Assembly (NCBI GenBank): GCA_036251705.1
Contig: CP133959.1
Span: 1,116,001 to 1,180,000, forward strand
DNA length: 64,000 nt
Direction of reading: 5' to 3'
Origin: Orbaceae bacterium lpD01
GTDB taxonomy: Bacteria > Pseudomonadota > Gammaproteobacteria > Enterobacterales > Orbaceae
Made by a program: the position numbers and the translations under genes. Shown here one piece after another: positions 18,661-31,369 of this stretch (within the stretch, counting starts at the first letter, position 1; every line of letters begins with the position of its first letter). A model generated the notes under the pieces. That model ran no database searches and was not told the origin of the DNA. It worked only from the letters and a program-made list of their open reading frames with translations.

Positions 18661-19077
18661 TTACAGTAAATTAATCAGTTTAGGGTTATCATCCACCAGA
18701 TCGGCGAGGGTATATTGTGCTAATGCTTGTAAAAAAGCTTTTTTGGCGTCGCTGAGATAACCTTTTAAACGGCATTCAGGGCTAATATGGCAAAAAGAGA
18801 GATGACAATTTAAAATTTCGAGCGGCTCTAATAATTTGATAACCTCACCGATATTAATTTGTGCAGCGGGTTTTTGTAAGCGGATCCCCCCATTTTTACC
18901 GCGAATCGTTTCGATATAACCAAGTTGACCGAGCTTATGTACCACTTTGACCAGATGATTTCTAGAGATATGGTAACGTTGGCTGACAGTGCTAATGTTG
19001 GTCAGGGTATGTTGATCTAAAGCGGCTAGATAGATCAGCACACGAATACCATAATCAGTAAAACTGGATAACTGCAC
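18661..19077 (-). CDS. nsrR: NsrR, nitric oxide-sensing Rrf2 repressor
   Basis: Iron-sulfur transcription repressor whose cluster is destroyed by NO, relieving repression of hcp-hcr and other NO-detoxifying genes. At 138 residues it has the Rrf2 winged helix (FTDYGIRVLIYLAAL at 6-20; recognition region around HISRNHLVKVVHKLG) and RGKNGGIRL. The three cluster cysteines are at 91, 96 and 102 (NC-x4-FCHISPEC), the positions known in E. coli NsrR. It is the third gene of hcp-hcr-nsrR on the minus strand, 77 bases after hcr. In E. coli nsrR sits elsewhere (with rnr), so here the repressor is joined to its target operon, which would give autoregulation if no internal promoter exists. Confidence 0.95.
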   Translation of the reverse strand: MQLSSFTDYGIRVLIYLAALDQHTLTNISTVSQRYHISRNHLVKVVHKLGQLGYIETIRGKNGGIRLQKPAAQINIGEVIKLLEPLEILNCHLSFCHISPECRLKGYLSDAKKAFLQALAQYTLADLVDDNPKLINLL

Positions 19078-19125
19078 GTAAACAATCCCTCATTCTATTT
19101 ATTGCCACTTACCTTATATAATCGA

Positions 19126-19163
19126 CTAATCTAAATCAATCACTGTGTATTGACTTAGATTAG
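19126..19163 (-). other. Hairpin between hcr and nsrR
   Basis: CTAATCTAA (19126-19134) pairs with TTAGATTAG (19155-19163), extended inward after one mismatch by TCAAT/ATTGA around an 8-base loop. It starts within the last codons of hcr and has no T tract on the minus strand. It may protect or partly attenuate the hcp-hcr mRNA before nsrR, or mark an operator. Confidence 0.5.
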
Positions 19164-20186
19164 TGAAATCTCTACATCGCTTTTAATTTTACCCACGCAA
19201 GCTAGGCGATAACCTTGTGCGATCTCTTCTTGAGTAAGGGCTAGCATATTATCACTACTTACATCACCCTGTTCAACCTTACATTTGCAAGCGCCACAAA
19301 CACCGGCGCGACAAGCAGCAATAATGGGTAATTGTGCCGAGCTTAAAACGTCAAGTAATGTATCTTCTAACTGAGCAGTTTGATTAATATTAAAGGCCGG
19401 AACCTGCACTGTTACTGCTGATGGTGTGGCTAAGTTATCATCGTTAGCCGTCGATGAGATCGTAAAATATTCATGATGAAAATGAGCCATATCGAAAGCC
19501 TGCTCAACGAGTAATTGCTTAAGCTCGGCGGTGAATTTTCCTGAACCACAAACAAACAGCGTATACTCTTTGGCTAGTTGGGGATAGTGTGCATCGATAA
19601 ATGCTGAAGTGATACGACCCACTGAACGGGTGCTGTGTGGCTGATCGGACGTACAACTTTTTAGTCTGAGATGATAATTAAAAGTTGTAAATTCGTGAGC
19701 TAGTTCCATCAATTGTTGATGAAAGATAACGTTGTGTTCATCTTTAGCACAATGCAAAAATTCAATCGCAGGTGGATTAGCCTGTTTCAGTAAATATTCC
19801 GTCATCGACATGACCGGTGTAATGCCACAACCAGCACTAATAAATAGTACTTTACGGCGGAACGGGTGATCAATGATATTAAAATCCCCAGCAAACCCAT
19901 TTAGTGTGACTTGCTGGCCTGGTTTTAAATGATCAATCAGCCAGTTTGAAACAATCCCTTGTGGTGCTCTTTTAATGGTTAATCTTAAGATTGGACTATT
20001 GGGTTGTGAGCTCATGGAATAAGCTCTAACATAGGTCTTATCGTCAATGGTGACGGCTAATAAAGCGTATTGCCCTGGTTTAAACGAAAAAAATGGCACG
20101 GATTTGGCAGTGAAATAAAAACTTTCGCAGTCTACGGTTTCTGCATGTCTAGCAGTTAAAGTAAGCGGTAGAGGATAAAAAGACAT
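19155..20186 (-). CDS. hcr: Hcr, NADH oxidoreductase for Hcp
   Basis: Electron-transfer partner of Hcp. The N-terminal ferredoxin-NADP reductase part (about 1-240) contains the FAD motif RAYSMSSQP (about 53-61) and the NAD motif FISAGCGITPVMSM (about 119-132). The C-terminal plant-type ferredoxin domain (about 255-343) contains CRAGVCGACKCKVEQGD plus a distal LACVG, supplying the four ligands of a [2Fe-2S] cluster. The product has 343 residues from ATG 20186 (E. coli 322), chosen because AAAGGA lies upstream and family alignment begins there; an in-frame upstream start at 20207 is less likely. It lies 63 bases after hcp in the same operon. Confidence 0.93.
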   Translation of the reverse strand: MSFYPLPLTLTARHAETVDCESFYFTAKSVPFFSFKPGQYALLAVTIDDKTYVRAYSMSSQPNSPILRLTIKRAPQGIVSNWLIDHLKPGQQVTLNGFAGDFNIIDHPFRRKVLFISAGCGITPVMSMTEYLLKQANPPAIEFLHCAKDEHNVIFHQQLMELAHEFTTFNYHLRLKSCTSDQPHSTRSVGRITSAFIDAHYPQLAKEYTLFVCGSGKFTAELKQLLVEQAFDMAHFHHEYFTISSTANDDNLATPSAVTVQVPAFNINQTAQLEDTLLDVLSSAQLPIIAACRAGVCGACKCKVEQGDVSSDNMLALTQEEIAQGYRLACVGKIKSDVEISLI

Positions 20187-20249
20187 AATCGCTATTCCTT
20201 TCGCCACCGATCAAGGTCGGTGGCGTTATAATGTCATACTATTTATAAT

Positions 20250-21920
20250 TTAAGCGACTTTTGCCGATAGTATTGTTGCTAAATCCGAATCGGCATCCGT
20301 TGTCATGCGTATATCAAACTCAGATTGTAAGAACGAGAGTAAATTATCGGTTAAAAAAGCCGGCATTGTCGGACCAGTATAAATGCCTTTGACGCCTAAA
20401 GAAAGTAATGTTAGCAAGATGACAATGGCTTTTTGCTCAAACCAAGATAAAACCAAGGTGAGGGGGAGTTCATTCACACTACATTTAAAGGTCTCAGCTA
20501 AAGCCAACGCCAGCTGAATGGCAGAGTAAGCATCATTACATTGACCAATATCTAATAAACGCGGGATGCCATGAATATCACCAAAATCCTGTTTATTAAA
20601 ACGGTATTTACCACAGCCTAAGGTCAAAATGACGCTATCAGTGGGGACTTTGCTAGCCATATCGGTATAGTAGTGACGTTCTGCTTTACCGCCATCACAG
20701 CCACCAATTAAGAAAAAGTGGTTAATATGGCCTGCTTTAATCTCTTCAATCACCGTTGGTGCAACATTCATCAATGTATTGCGTGCAAAACCAATCGTAA
20801 TAAAATGTTCAATTTGTGAATACGTAAATCCAGTTTGATTAAGCGCACTATCGATAACCGCGCTAAAATCATCGCCTTCAATATGGGTCACGCCAGGCCA
20901 GCCCACAATACTACGGGTAAAGATACGATCAGCATACTGACCAACAAATGGATTAATAATACAGTTTGAGGTCATCACGATAGCGCCTGGGAAATTGGCA
21001 AACTCATGTTGCTGGTTCTGCCAAGCGCTGCCGAAATTACCGACTAAGTGTGGGTATTTCTTAAGTTCAGGATAGGCGTGAGCCGGTAGCATTTCACCAT
21101 GAGTATAAACATTGATGCCTGTGTTCTGTGTCTGTTCTAGAATCAAACGTAAGTCATGAAAATCGTGACCTGATACTAAAATGCACTTACCCGCTATTGG
21201 CTGCGTATTGACTTGAGTCGGCGTTGGGTGGCCGAAAGCGGTAGTTTCACCTAAATCAAGCATCTGCATGACTTGATAGTTTAAACGTCCGATATCCAAA
21301 GAGAGCGTGACTAAGGTATTGAGGTCGTTAGGATTATTACCTAATATTGTCATAATTCGATGATACTCGGCTGAAATATCATCCCGCACTTGGCCGAGTA
21401 CTGCTGCGTGTTCCATATAGGCTGCAGCACCTTTCAAGCCATATAAAGCCAGTAATCTCGCACCAAGAATATCAGCATCAACCTGCTCATGACCACAGTT
21501 TAAAGCCACCAATGGTGCAAGTTCAAGTAGCTCTGCTTTATTGGTCGGATAGGTCATTTTCGCGGCATAGGTGAGTGGGGCTAACGGGCGTTGGGCTTGC
21601 TGAGCGGCGGCAACGACTTGCTGCTCTAATAATAGCGCGTAATGGTTGGCTTCGATGATATAGCTTAAGATTCTTTCTGGATCAAAGTTAACATTAGTTA
21701 ATGTTGAGAAGAAACTCTGGCAGCACCAGCGGTCAATCTGGCGATTGATCAGCTGATACTGTCGTCCCTGATTGGCCCAGAAGGAGACCCGTTGTAGGGC
21801 GGCGACTAAAATATCTTGTAGATCTGATACCTCAGCGGTTTTGCCACACATACCTTGAGCATAGCTACAGCCTTTAGCGGTTGGTGTGGTTATTGTTTGC
21901 TCACATTGAATACAAAACAT
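20250..21920 (-). CDS. hcp: Hcp, hybrid cluster protein (NO reductase/hydroxylamine reductase)
   Basis: Iron-sulfur protein that reduces nitric oxide (and hydroxylamine in vitro) under anaerobic nitrosative stress. It has 556 residues (E. coli 550). The N-terminal cluster cysteines are C3, C6, C18 and C25 (C-x2-C-x11-C-x6-C, as in enterobacterial class Hcp). Hybrid-cluster ligands appear in [42 protein letters not shown] and [23 protein letters not shown] precedes the ATG. Expression should be NsrR-controlled through the perfect operator 39 bases upstream. Hcr, the following gene, is its reductase. Confidence 0.96.
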   Translation of the reverse strand: MFCIQCEQTITTPTAKGCSYAQGMCGKTAEVSDLQDILVAALQRVSFWANQGRQYQLINRQIDRWCCQSFFSTLTNVNFDPERILSYIIEANHYALLLEQQVVAAAQQAQRPLAPLTYAAKMTYPTNKAELLELAPLVALNCGHEQVDADILGARLLALYGLKGAAAYMEHAAVLGQVRDDISAEYHRIMTILGNNPNDLNTLVTLSLDIGRLNYQVMQMLDLGETTAFGHPTPTQVNTQPIAGKCILVSGHDFHDLRLILEQTQNTGINVYTHGEMLPAHAYPELKKYPHLVGNFGSAWQNQQHEFANFPGAIVMTSNCIINPFVGQYADRIFTRSIVGWPGVTHIEGDDFSAVIDSALNQTGFTYSQIEHFITIGFARNTLMNVAPTVIEEIKAGHINHFFLIGGCDGGKAERHYYTDMASKVPTDSVILTLGCGKYRFNKQDFGDIHGIPRLLDIGQCNDAYSAIQLALALAETFKCSVNELPLTLVLSWFEQKAIVILLTLLSLGVKGIYTGPTMPAFLTDNLLSFLQSEFDIRMTTDADSDLATILSAKVA

Positions 21921-21958
21921 AGTTGCTTCCTTTAATGATTTTTTCGTAAATAGATAAC

Positions 21959-21993
21959 CTCTTAAACATGTATATAAAATACATGTTTAAGAG
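21959..21993. promoter_or_regulatory. NsrR operator in the hcp promoter
   Basis: CTCTTAAACATGTAT and ATACATGTTTAAGAG are perfect 15-bp inverted repeats separated by ATAAA. The inner 23 bases fit the known 11-1-11 NsrR consensus (AA-ATGCAT-rich arms). The site begins 39 bases upstream of the hcp start. On the minus strand a TTTACA (-35) and TATTTT (-10) with an 18-bp spacer place it over the -10 element. An imperfect FNR-like half-site (TTGAT at about 22033) lies further upstream. Confidence 0.85.
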
Positions 21994-22230
21994 TGACTTT
22001 GTAAAGACAATTTTTAATATCGGAAGTAATACCTTGATGTAGCATAAATCCTTAATCACAGCGAATTGCTTAAGTCGTCGGTGATAATGTGTTCCGCTAG
22101 TTTATAGATTTTGATTCTATGCTATGATAACGCGGTAAATTTCCTGTATTTATCGCTGCTACTTGAGTGAGGTGGTCGTGTCATCTTATGAATAAAGTGA
22201 ATAGTTAAAAAGAGTAACTGATTAATAACC

Positions 22231-23193
22231 ATGCAAAATTTAACGATTAAAGATATTGCCAAACTTTGTGGTGTAGGTAAATCGACGGTTTCCCGTGTCA
22301 TTAATCACGATCCGAATGTGAAAGCGTCAACGCGTGAAAAAGTATTGGCTATTATTGCCGAGCAGCAGTTCTCACCGTCAAAATCAGCACGGGCGATGCG
22401 CGGTTATCATCATCAGGTGATTGGTATTATGGTGACGCGCTTGGATTCATACGCTGAAAATCAAGCTGTTCGTGCCATGCTACCGATACTTTATCAGCAG
22501 GGTATTGATGCCATGATTGTCGAGTCACAATTTAACCATCAACAGGTTAAAACACATTTAAAAATGTTACAGAGTCGTCAGGTCGATGGATTAATCACCT
22601 TTGCTTTTTCTGATCTTGATACCACATTATTTGCACCTTGGCAGGATAAGGCACTATTTATGGCCAGAATTATCAATCGTTTTCCATCAATCTGTTACGA
22701 TGATGTCGGGGCGGTATACCAAGTTCTTAATTATCTTTATACAGTAAAACAGCATCGCAATATCGGTTTTCTTGGTGTGCAGTTGACGGACTTAACGACG
22801 GGAAAATTGCGTTATCAAGCATACCAACAATTCTGTCAGCAGCATCAATTGGCTTGTCATGCGCAGTTAGGTGATCTTGATAGCCAAAGCGGTTATCTAC
22901 TTGCTAGCCAACTGTTAGCCACGAATCCGACAGCCATTGTTTGTGCAACCGATAGTTTAGCATTAGGACTTGGTAAATATCTGCAAGAGAATCAAATTCA
23001 TACCGTTGAGGTCTGTAGTATTGGTTATAGTGAGTTACTCAAATTTTTATATCCAGCCATTTTATCTGTTGATCTGGGTTTTTATGCCTCGGGTCAGATT
23101 GCCGCAACCAGCTTACTACGCCTCCTCGCTGGCGAGGATATTCCCCAACATACCATTATTAGCTCTAAGATGTCGAGTCAGCACGTCTGCTGA
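22231..23193 (+). CDS. treR: TreR, trehalose operon repressor
   Basis: LacI-family repressor of treBC; in E. coli it is inactivated by trehalose-6-phosphate. It has 320 residues (E. coli 315). The N-terminal LacI helix-turn-helix reads LTIKDIAKLCGVGKSTVSRV (3-22), followed by SPSKSARAMRG, a hinge characteristic of TreR. The periplasmic-binding-protein-like effector domain (about 63-320) contains VTRLDSYAENQAV, VCATDSLALGLGKYL and a C-terminal LGFYASGQIAA. It precedes treB on the same strand with a 287-bp gap that carries its own operator. The ribosome site is weak, as expected for a repressor. Confidence 0.93.
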   Translation: MQNLTIKDIAKLCGVGKSTVSRVINHDPNVKASTREKVLAIIAEQQFSPSKSARAMRGYHHQVIGIMVTRLDSYAENQAVRAMLPILYQQGIDAMIVESQFNHQQVKTHLKMLQSRQVDGLITFAFSDLDTTLFAPWQDKALFMARIINRFPSICYDDVGAVYQVLNYLYTVKQHRNIGFLGVQLTDLTTGKLRYQAYQQFCQQHQLACHAQLGDLDSQSGYLLASQLLATNPTAIVCATDSLALGLGKYLQENQIHTVEVCSIGYSELLKFLYPAILSVDLGFYASGQIAATSLLRLLAGEDIPQHTIISSKMSSQHVC

Positions 23194-23321
23194 TGATAAT
23201 ATCTGATTAGGTTAATCTTAACCTTGCTGAAAAAGCGAGAAATTGTCAACTGCGTTGTATGAGACCTTCAGGATTAAAATCAACCCTATTGTTTAATTCT
23301 AGTATCGATTAAAAGTCAGAA

Positions 23322-23341
23322 TATGTGATACTACTCACATT
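23322..23341. promoter_or_regulatory. CRP-binding site upstream of treB
   Basis: TGTGA-TACTAC-TCACA (23324-23339) matches the CRP core exactly. A TATAGT -10 candidate at 23380-23385 would put the site centre near -61, a class I position. Confidence 0.8.
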
Positions 23342-23343
23342 AA

Positions 23344-23355
23344 GGGAACGTTCCC
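23344..23355. promoter_or_regulatory. TreR operator
   Basis: GGGAACGTTCCC is a perfect 12-bp palindrome directly after the CRP site and 125 bases upstream of treB. It matches the TreR box known in enterobacteria. Confidence 0.85.
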
Positions 23356-23480
23356 ATTTAGATTGTCTCTGATTTGATTTATAGTGTATTCATGAGTCAA
23401 AAGTATTGATTTGATTATTGAACTGACTTTTGATCGCGCCTGAGACAGCTTAAATCAATCACGTAAGGAGTGGCATTACT

Positions 23481-24908
23481 ATGGTGGAAAAAAGAGTTAT
23501 CGATCCCGAGATCCTAAGCCAGTTGATTCAATTGATTGGCGGTAGAGAAAATATTGTTAATGTCACGCACTGTCTGACCCGCTTGCGGTTTGTGCTTAAT
23601 CATCCAGAGCAGGCGGATATTGAGGCTATCAAAGCATTACCGCCGGTGAAAGGGTGTTTCGTACAAGCTGGACAATTTCAGGTCATTATTGGCACCGATG
23701 TTGAACACTACTACAAAGTCTTAATCCAGCAATTAGGTCTCACTGAAGCCAGTAAAGAACAAGTTAAAGTGGCGGCTAAACAGAATATGTCCTTTTTTGA
23801 AAGATTGATAGCCAATCTGGCTGAAATATTCGTCCCATTGATTCCCGCGTTGATTGCCGGAGGCCTGTTGCTGGGTCTGCGTAATGTGATTGGTGAAGTC
23901 CAGTTTAGTCAGCAAAAAACCTTGATTCAGCTCTATCCATGGATGAATACCCTCTATGATTTTTTATGGTTGCCCTGTGAAGCGATTTTCCATTTTTTAC
24001 CGGTGGCTATCTGCTGGTCAGCGACCCGCAAAATGGGTGGCACGCCGGTGCTAGGTATTGTGTTAGGCATCACTTTAGTGTCTCCGCAGCTGATGAATGC
24101 CTATAATATCGGTATTTCAGTGCCGCAAGTGTGGCATTTTGGTCTGTTTTCGATTGAAAAAGTCGGCTATCAGGCGCAGGTGATCCCCTCTATTTTAGCC
24201 GGGCTGTTTTTAGGCTGGTTTGAGGTTCGATTAAAACGCATTATTCCCGATTATCTCTATTTGGTGATCGTACCGATTTTGGCCTTAATGGTGGCGATTT
24301 TCCTTGCCCATGCTTTAATTGGCCCGTTTGGTCGCCTGCTAGGTGATGGTATTGCTTATGTGGTTAAACTACTGATGACCGGTAGCTTTGCGCCAATTGG
24401 CTCGGCGCTGTTTGGCTTTTTGTATGCACCGTTGGTGATTACGGGAATTCATCACACTACACTGGCGATTGACCTGCAAATGACTAATAGTATCGGTGGT
24501 ACGCCTTTATGGCCGATTATCGCCTTATCCAATATCGCGCAAGCATCAGCCGTGGTTGGGATTATTTTGATAAGCCGTAAATACAATGAGCGCGAGGTAT
24601 CGATCCCCGCCGCCATCGCCGCTTATCTTGGCGTCACTGAACCGGCCATGTACGGTATCAATTTACGTTATAAATTTCCGATGCTCTGCGCTATGATTGG
24701 TTCGGCTGTGGCGGGATTACTGTGTGGCCTGTTTGGTGTGCTATCGAACGGGATTGGCGTGGGCGGATTGCCGGGAATTTTAGCGATTCAGCCGATGTTT
24801 TGGGGGATTTATATTCTAGCGATGCTGATTGCGATTATTATACCTGTTGTCTTAACGATGTTGGTTTATCGGGTAAAACAACGTCGTGGTACTTTACAAG
24901 CTAATTAA
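23481..24908 (+). CDS. treB: TreB, trehalose-specific PTS IIBC component
   Basis: Inner-membrane phosphotransferase permease that imports trehalose as trehalose-6-phosphate. It has 475 residues (E. coli 473). The IIB domain (about 1-90) has the phosphorylated Cys31 in NVTHCLTRLRF. The IIC domain (about 110-470) shows about 10 hydrophobic segments, with IPALIAGGLLLGLRN and the GITGIHH-type VITGIHHTTLAID motif and GVTEPAMYGINLR. No IIA domain is attached, so IIA-Glc (Crr) must supply phosphate as in E. coli. GTAAGGAG lies before the ATG. It is followed 12 bases later by treC. Confidence 0.95.
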   Translation: MVEKRVIDPEILSQLIQLIGGRENIVNVTHCLTRLRFVLNHPEQADIEAIKALPPVKGCFVQAGQFQVIIGTDVEHYYKVLIQQLGLTEASKEQVKVAAKQNMSFFERLIANLAEIFVPLIPALIAGGLLLGLRNVIGEVQFSQQKTLIQLYPWMNTLYDFLWLPCEAIFHFLPVAICWSATRKMGGTPVLGIVLGITLVSPQLMNAYNIGISVPQVWHFGLFSIEKVGYQAQVIPSILAGLFLGWFEVRLKRIIPDYLYLVIVPILALMVAIFLAHALIGPFGRLLGDGIAYVVKLLMTGSFAPIGSALFGFLYAPLVITGIHHTTLAIDLQMTNSIGGTPLWPIIALSNIAQASAVVGIILISRKYNEREVSIPAAIAAYLGVTEPAMYGINLRYKFPMLCAMIGSAVAGLLCGLFGVLSNGIGVGGLPGILAIQPMFWGIYILAMLIAIIIPVVLTMLVYRVKQRRGTLQAN

Positions 24909-24920
24909 GAGAGAGAACCG

Positions 24921-26624
24921 ATGACTAAACAATTTTCACAACCGCTATCCCCCTCATCTTCACCGGCGTGGTGGAAGACTGGTGTTGTTTATCAAATTTA
25001 TCCGAAAAGTTTTCAGGATACTACTGGTAATGGTATGGGCGATATTCAGGGCATTATTCAGCGTTTAGATTATTTAGCTGAGCTTGGTGTTGCCGCGATT
25101 TGGTTAACGCCCATCTACCTTTCGCCGCAAATCGACAATGGTTACGATATTGCCGATTACTATCAGCTCAATCCTGATTACGGTACGATGGCTGACTTTG
25201 ACGAGTTGGTGGCAAAAGCCCATCAACGCAATATTCGTATTATGATGGATATGGTACTTAATCATACCTCTACCGAGCACCCTTGGTTTAAGTCCTCGTT
25301 AGATAAGCAGAGCCCTTATCGCTCGTTTTATATCTGGCGTGATGGCAAAGCGGATGGCGGATTACCGAATAACTGGCAATCTAAATTTTCCGGGCCGGCC
25401 TGGCAGTGGCATCCAGAAAGTCAGCAGTACTACTTACATCTGTTTGCGGTGCAGCAGGCGGATCTAAACTGGGAAAATCCGCAAGTTCGCGATGAAGTAA
25501 AACAGGTCTGTCAATTTTGGATCGATAAAGGCGTGGATGCATTACGACTCGATGTGATGAATTTAGCCTCCAAACAGCAGGATTTTCCCGATGATGATCA
25601 GGGGGATGGGCGGCGCTTTTATACCGATGGGCCGCGTATCCATGAATTTTTACAAGAGCTCAGCCGTGATGTCTTTCAGCCAAATCAAACGGCGACTGTC
25701 GGCGAGATGTCTTCAACCACGCTGGCGCACTGTCAGCAATATGCCTGTTTGACCGGACAAGAGCTGTCGATGGTATTTAACTTTCATCATCTTAAAGTGG
25801 ATTATCCGCAAGGCAATAAATGGACAGTGGCGAACCCCGATTTTATTGAGCTGAAAAAGATCTTTAAAACCTGGCAGCAGGGGATGCATAATCAGGCCTG
25901 GAGTGCGCTATTTTGGTGTAATCATGATCAGCCGCGCATTGTCTCGCGTTTCGGTCATGAGCAGCAGTACCATACCGCATCGGCAAAAATGTTAGCGATG
26001 GTGCTACATGGTATGCAAGGTACCCCTTACATCTATCAGGGTGAGGAGATTGGTATGCTCAATCCCCATTTTAGTGAGATTGAGCAGTATCGTGACATTG
26101 AAAGTCTCAATATCTACGATCATTTACTGGCTGAAGGCGTGCCAGAAGCACATATCATGGCGATTTTAGCGCAAAAATCACGGGATAATAGTCGAACACC
26201 AATGCAGTGGGATAGCAGTCAATATGCTGGATTCTCAGTGAATACGCCGTGGATTGAGATAGGTAAAACCGCCAAACAGATTAATGTTGCCAATGCCCTG
26301 GCTGATAAACATTCGACATTTTACTGTTATCAACGCTTAATTAAGCTGCGCCAACAGTATGCGATTTTTACTTGCGGTGATTTCACGGAGCTGAGTCCCA
26401 ATAGTCAGGATATCTGGCACTATCGTCGCCAATTTGAAGAGACCACCTTGCAGGTCATCGCGAATTTAACCGATCAACCGCAATTATACTGTCTGGCGGA
26501 CTATTGTCAGCTGGGAGATTGGCAGACGCTGTATCGTAACTATCCTGATACGCTTAGCCTGACTGATAAGATCGTGCTTAAGCCTTATGAAGCTCACTAT
26601 TTATATCGTGAAACACAACATTAA
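24921..26624 (+). CDS. treC: TreC, trehalose-6-phosphate hydrolase
   Basis: Cytoplasmic GH13 enzyme that splits trehalose-6-phosphate into glucose and glucose-6-phosphate. It has 567 residues (E. coli 551), with a slightly longer N-terminus (PLSPSSSPAW before WWKTGVVYQIYPKSFQD). Catalytic residues: nucleophile Asp211 (DALRLDVMN), acid/base Glu262 (TVGEMSS) and Asp336 (CNHDQPR). The (beta/alpha)8 motif MDMVLNHTS is at about 109-117. It belongs to the treBC operon, and a terminator follows about 130 bases downstream. Confidence 0.95.
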   Translation: MTKQFSQPLSPSSSPAWWKTGVVYQIYPKSFQDTTGNGMGDIQGIIQRLDYLAELGVAAIWLTPIYLSPQIDNGYDIADYYQLNPDYGTMADFDELVAKAHQRNIRIMMDMVLNHTSTEHPWFKSSLDKQSPYRSFYIWRDGKADGGLPNNWQSKFSGPAWQWHPESQQYYLHLFAVQQADLNWENPQVRDEVKQVCQFWIDKGVDALRLDVMNLASKQQDFPDDDQGDGRRFYTDGPRIHEFLQELSRDVFQPNQTATVGEMSSTTLAHCQQYACLTGQELSMVFNFHHLKVDYPQGNKWTVANPDFIELKKIFKTWQQGMHNQAWSALFWCNHDQPRIVSRFGHEQQYHTASAKMLAMVLHGMQGTPYIYQGEEIGMLNPHFSEIEQYRDIESLNIYDHLLAEGVPEAHIMAILAQKSRDNSRTPMQWDSSQYAGFSVNTPWIEIGKTAKQINVANALADKHSTFYCYQRLIKLRQQYAIFTCGDFTELSPNSQDIWHYRRQFEETTLQVIANLTDQPQLYCLADYCQLGDWQTLYRNYPDTLSLTDKIVLKPYEAHYLYRETQH

Positions 26625-26756
26625 GCCGATAAATATATCCTTGCTCAGCGATGTAGGCAGTGGCTTGAATATCGCTTGCTAACTCGTCGCACTGGTTGGT
26701 ATTCGACAATCGTTGCTTCAAGCCGGTATCGCTGACTTTGAGAATACTAACCCTAG

Positions 26757-26779
26757 ACGCTGATTCTGTCAGCGTTTTT
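26757..26779 (+). terminator. Rho-independent terminator after treC
   Basis: ACGCTGA and TCAGCGT pair over a 5-base loop and are followed by TTTTT. It lies in the 384-bp gap between treC and the bgl operon. Confidence 0.7.
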
Positions 26780-26850
26780 GAAGGGTATCAGGCCTTAAGC
26801 TTATCGTCTTAGTGGTCTGAAATATGTTATTTATTCGTGCTTCGGCTCAC

Positions 26851-26878
26851 TTTACATTTTTGAGCAAAATGATATATT
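26851..26878 (+). promoter_or_regulatory. Promoter of the beta-glucoside operon
   Basis: TTTACA (26851-26856) and TATATT (26873-26878) are separated by 16 bases. A degenerate CRP-like string (CGTGC-TTCGGC-TCACT) ends next to the -35 hexamer. Transcription would start just upstream of the antiterminator target. Confidence 0.6.
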
Positions 26879-26901
26879 AACCTTATCAATGTAGTAAGAT
26901 T

Positions 26902-26990
26902 GGATGGTAACTGTTTCAATACAGGCTAGACCTATTTACGCCACCGATAACGCTTTTGCGGTTTGTCGTGTGGTGGAATAGGTCTTTTTT
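26902..26990 (+). promoter_or_regulatory. RAT antiterminator target overlapping a terminator, bgl leader
   Basis: A BglG/LicT-type ribonucleic antiterminator at 26902-26932 begins GGATGGTAACTG and ends CAGGCTAGACC, matching the family consensus. Its last bases (AGACC) are the start of the terminator left arm: AGACCTATT (26928-26936) pairs with AATAGGTCT (26977-26985), with CCACC/GGTGG inside, then T6. Binding of the regulator to RAT should prevent the terminator, allowing bglG-bglF-bglA expression when beta-glucosides are present. Only one RAT is present; none lies between bglG and bglF. Confidence 0.9.
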
Positions 26991-27008
26991 GTTTTTGGGG
27001 ATACATCA

Positions 27009-27845
27009 ATGAAAATCATCAAAGTTATCAACAATAATGTGGCCTTAGCTGAAAATGAGCGTGGCAAGCAGGTGATCATCAAAGGTAAGGGCATCGCTTT
27101 TAAGCGACAAAAAGGTGAGTATGTCGATAAGCAAGTGGTTGAACAATTTTTTCATCTATCCGACCGCGAGACCTTTGCTCGTTTTGAAGAATTACTCACG
27201 CAGATGCCGCTCGCCTATCTTGAGCTGGCGATAGAGATTGTTGAACAATCGAAATTGGTGCTGGGCAAGAAACTCAATGAGAGTATCTATTTATCTTTAG
27301 CCGATCATTTATACAATACCCTGACCCGAAAAAAAGAAGGGATTGAGCTAAAAAATGCCTTACTGTGGGAAATTAAACGTTTTTATCCTGACGAGTATGA
27401 GATCGGTAAACGCGCATTAATCTCGATTCAACAGACCTTCGAAATGACGCTCGCTGAAGATGAAGCCGGTTTTATTGCACTACATTTTGTCAATGCGCAG
27501 TCGCAAGATGGTAGTATCGATACGTTTAAAATGACGCAGCTCATGCAAGATATGTCGAATATTGTGCGCTATTTTTTCAATATTAATTTGAATGAGGAGT
27601 CGGTCTACTATTACCGATTTATTACCCATTTAAAATTTTTTGCGCAGCGTATTGTGACCGAAAAGACCTACAATAGTCAGGAAGATCCTGATATGATTGT
27701 TTTTGTACAGAAAAAGTATCCGCAGGCCTATGCTTGTGTTGAAAAAATGACAGCGTTTTTGAATCATAACTATCACTATCGTCTTTCTGATGAAGAGCGC
27801 TTATATTTAACGGTGCATATTCAGAAGGTGATAAGTCAACAATAA
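27009..27845 (+). CDS. bglG: BglG/LicT-family transcription antiterminator
   Basis: RNA-binding regulator of the downstream PTS genes. It has 278 residues. The N-terminal co-antiterminator RNA-binding domain (1-55) begins MKIIKVINNNVALAENERGK and contains GKGIAFKRQKGE. Two PRD domains follow (about 65-170 and 171-278), each with two conserved regulatory histidines: H100 and H159, then H207 and H270. In the family these are phosphorylated by HPr or by the cognate EII, so activity follows substrate transport. It is preceded by its own RAT/terminator and followed by bglF and bglA. Confidence 0.93.
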   Translation: MKIIKVINNNVALAENERGKQVIIKGKGIAFKRQKGEYVDKQVVEQFFHLSDRETFARFEELLTQMPLAYLELAIEIVEQSKLVLGKKLNESIYLSLADHLYNTLTRKKEGIELKNALLWEIKRFYPDEYEIGKRALISIQQTFEMTLAEDEAGFIALHFVNAQSQDGSIDTFKMTQLMQDMSNIVRYFFNINLNEESVYYYRFITHLKFFAQRIVTEKTYNSQEDPDMIVFVQKKYPQAYACVEKMTAFLNHNYHYRLSDEERLYLTVHIQKVISQQ

Positions 27846-27941
27846 CAAGAGTAACAAACCCAGCAATCGCGCGTTAAATTTTTGGATAGTGACATTCAGT
27901 TGGCTAGACCTTCAAAACGTAGGTTTAATTTGGAGGCAAAA

Positions 27942-31314
<3,373 letters not shown>

Positions 31315-31326
31315 TCAGATCGATTT

Positions 31327-31355
31327 CAGGCTGATGATAGGTACTCATCAGCCTG
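31327..31355. terminator. Terminator hairpin between bglA and the fimbrial operon
   Basis: CAGGCTGATGA and TCATCAGCCTG form a perfect 11-bp stem with a 7-base loop, followed on the plus strand by TCTTT. It lies between convergent bglA and the last fimbrial gene and may stop both. Confidence 0.75.
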
Positions 31356-31369
31356 TCTTTGGGGGATAT

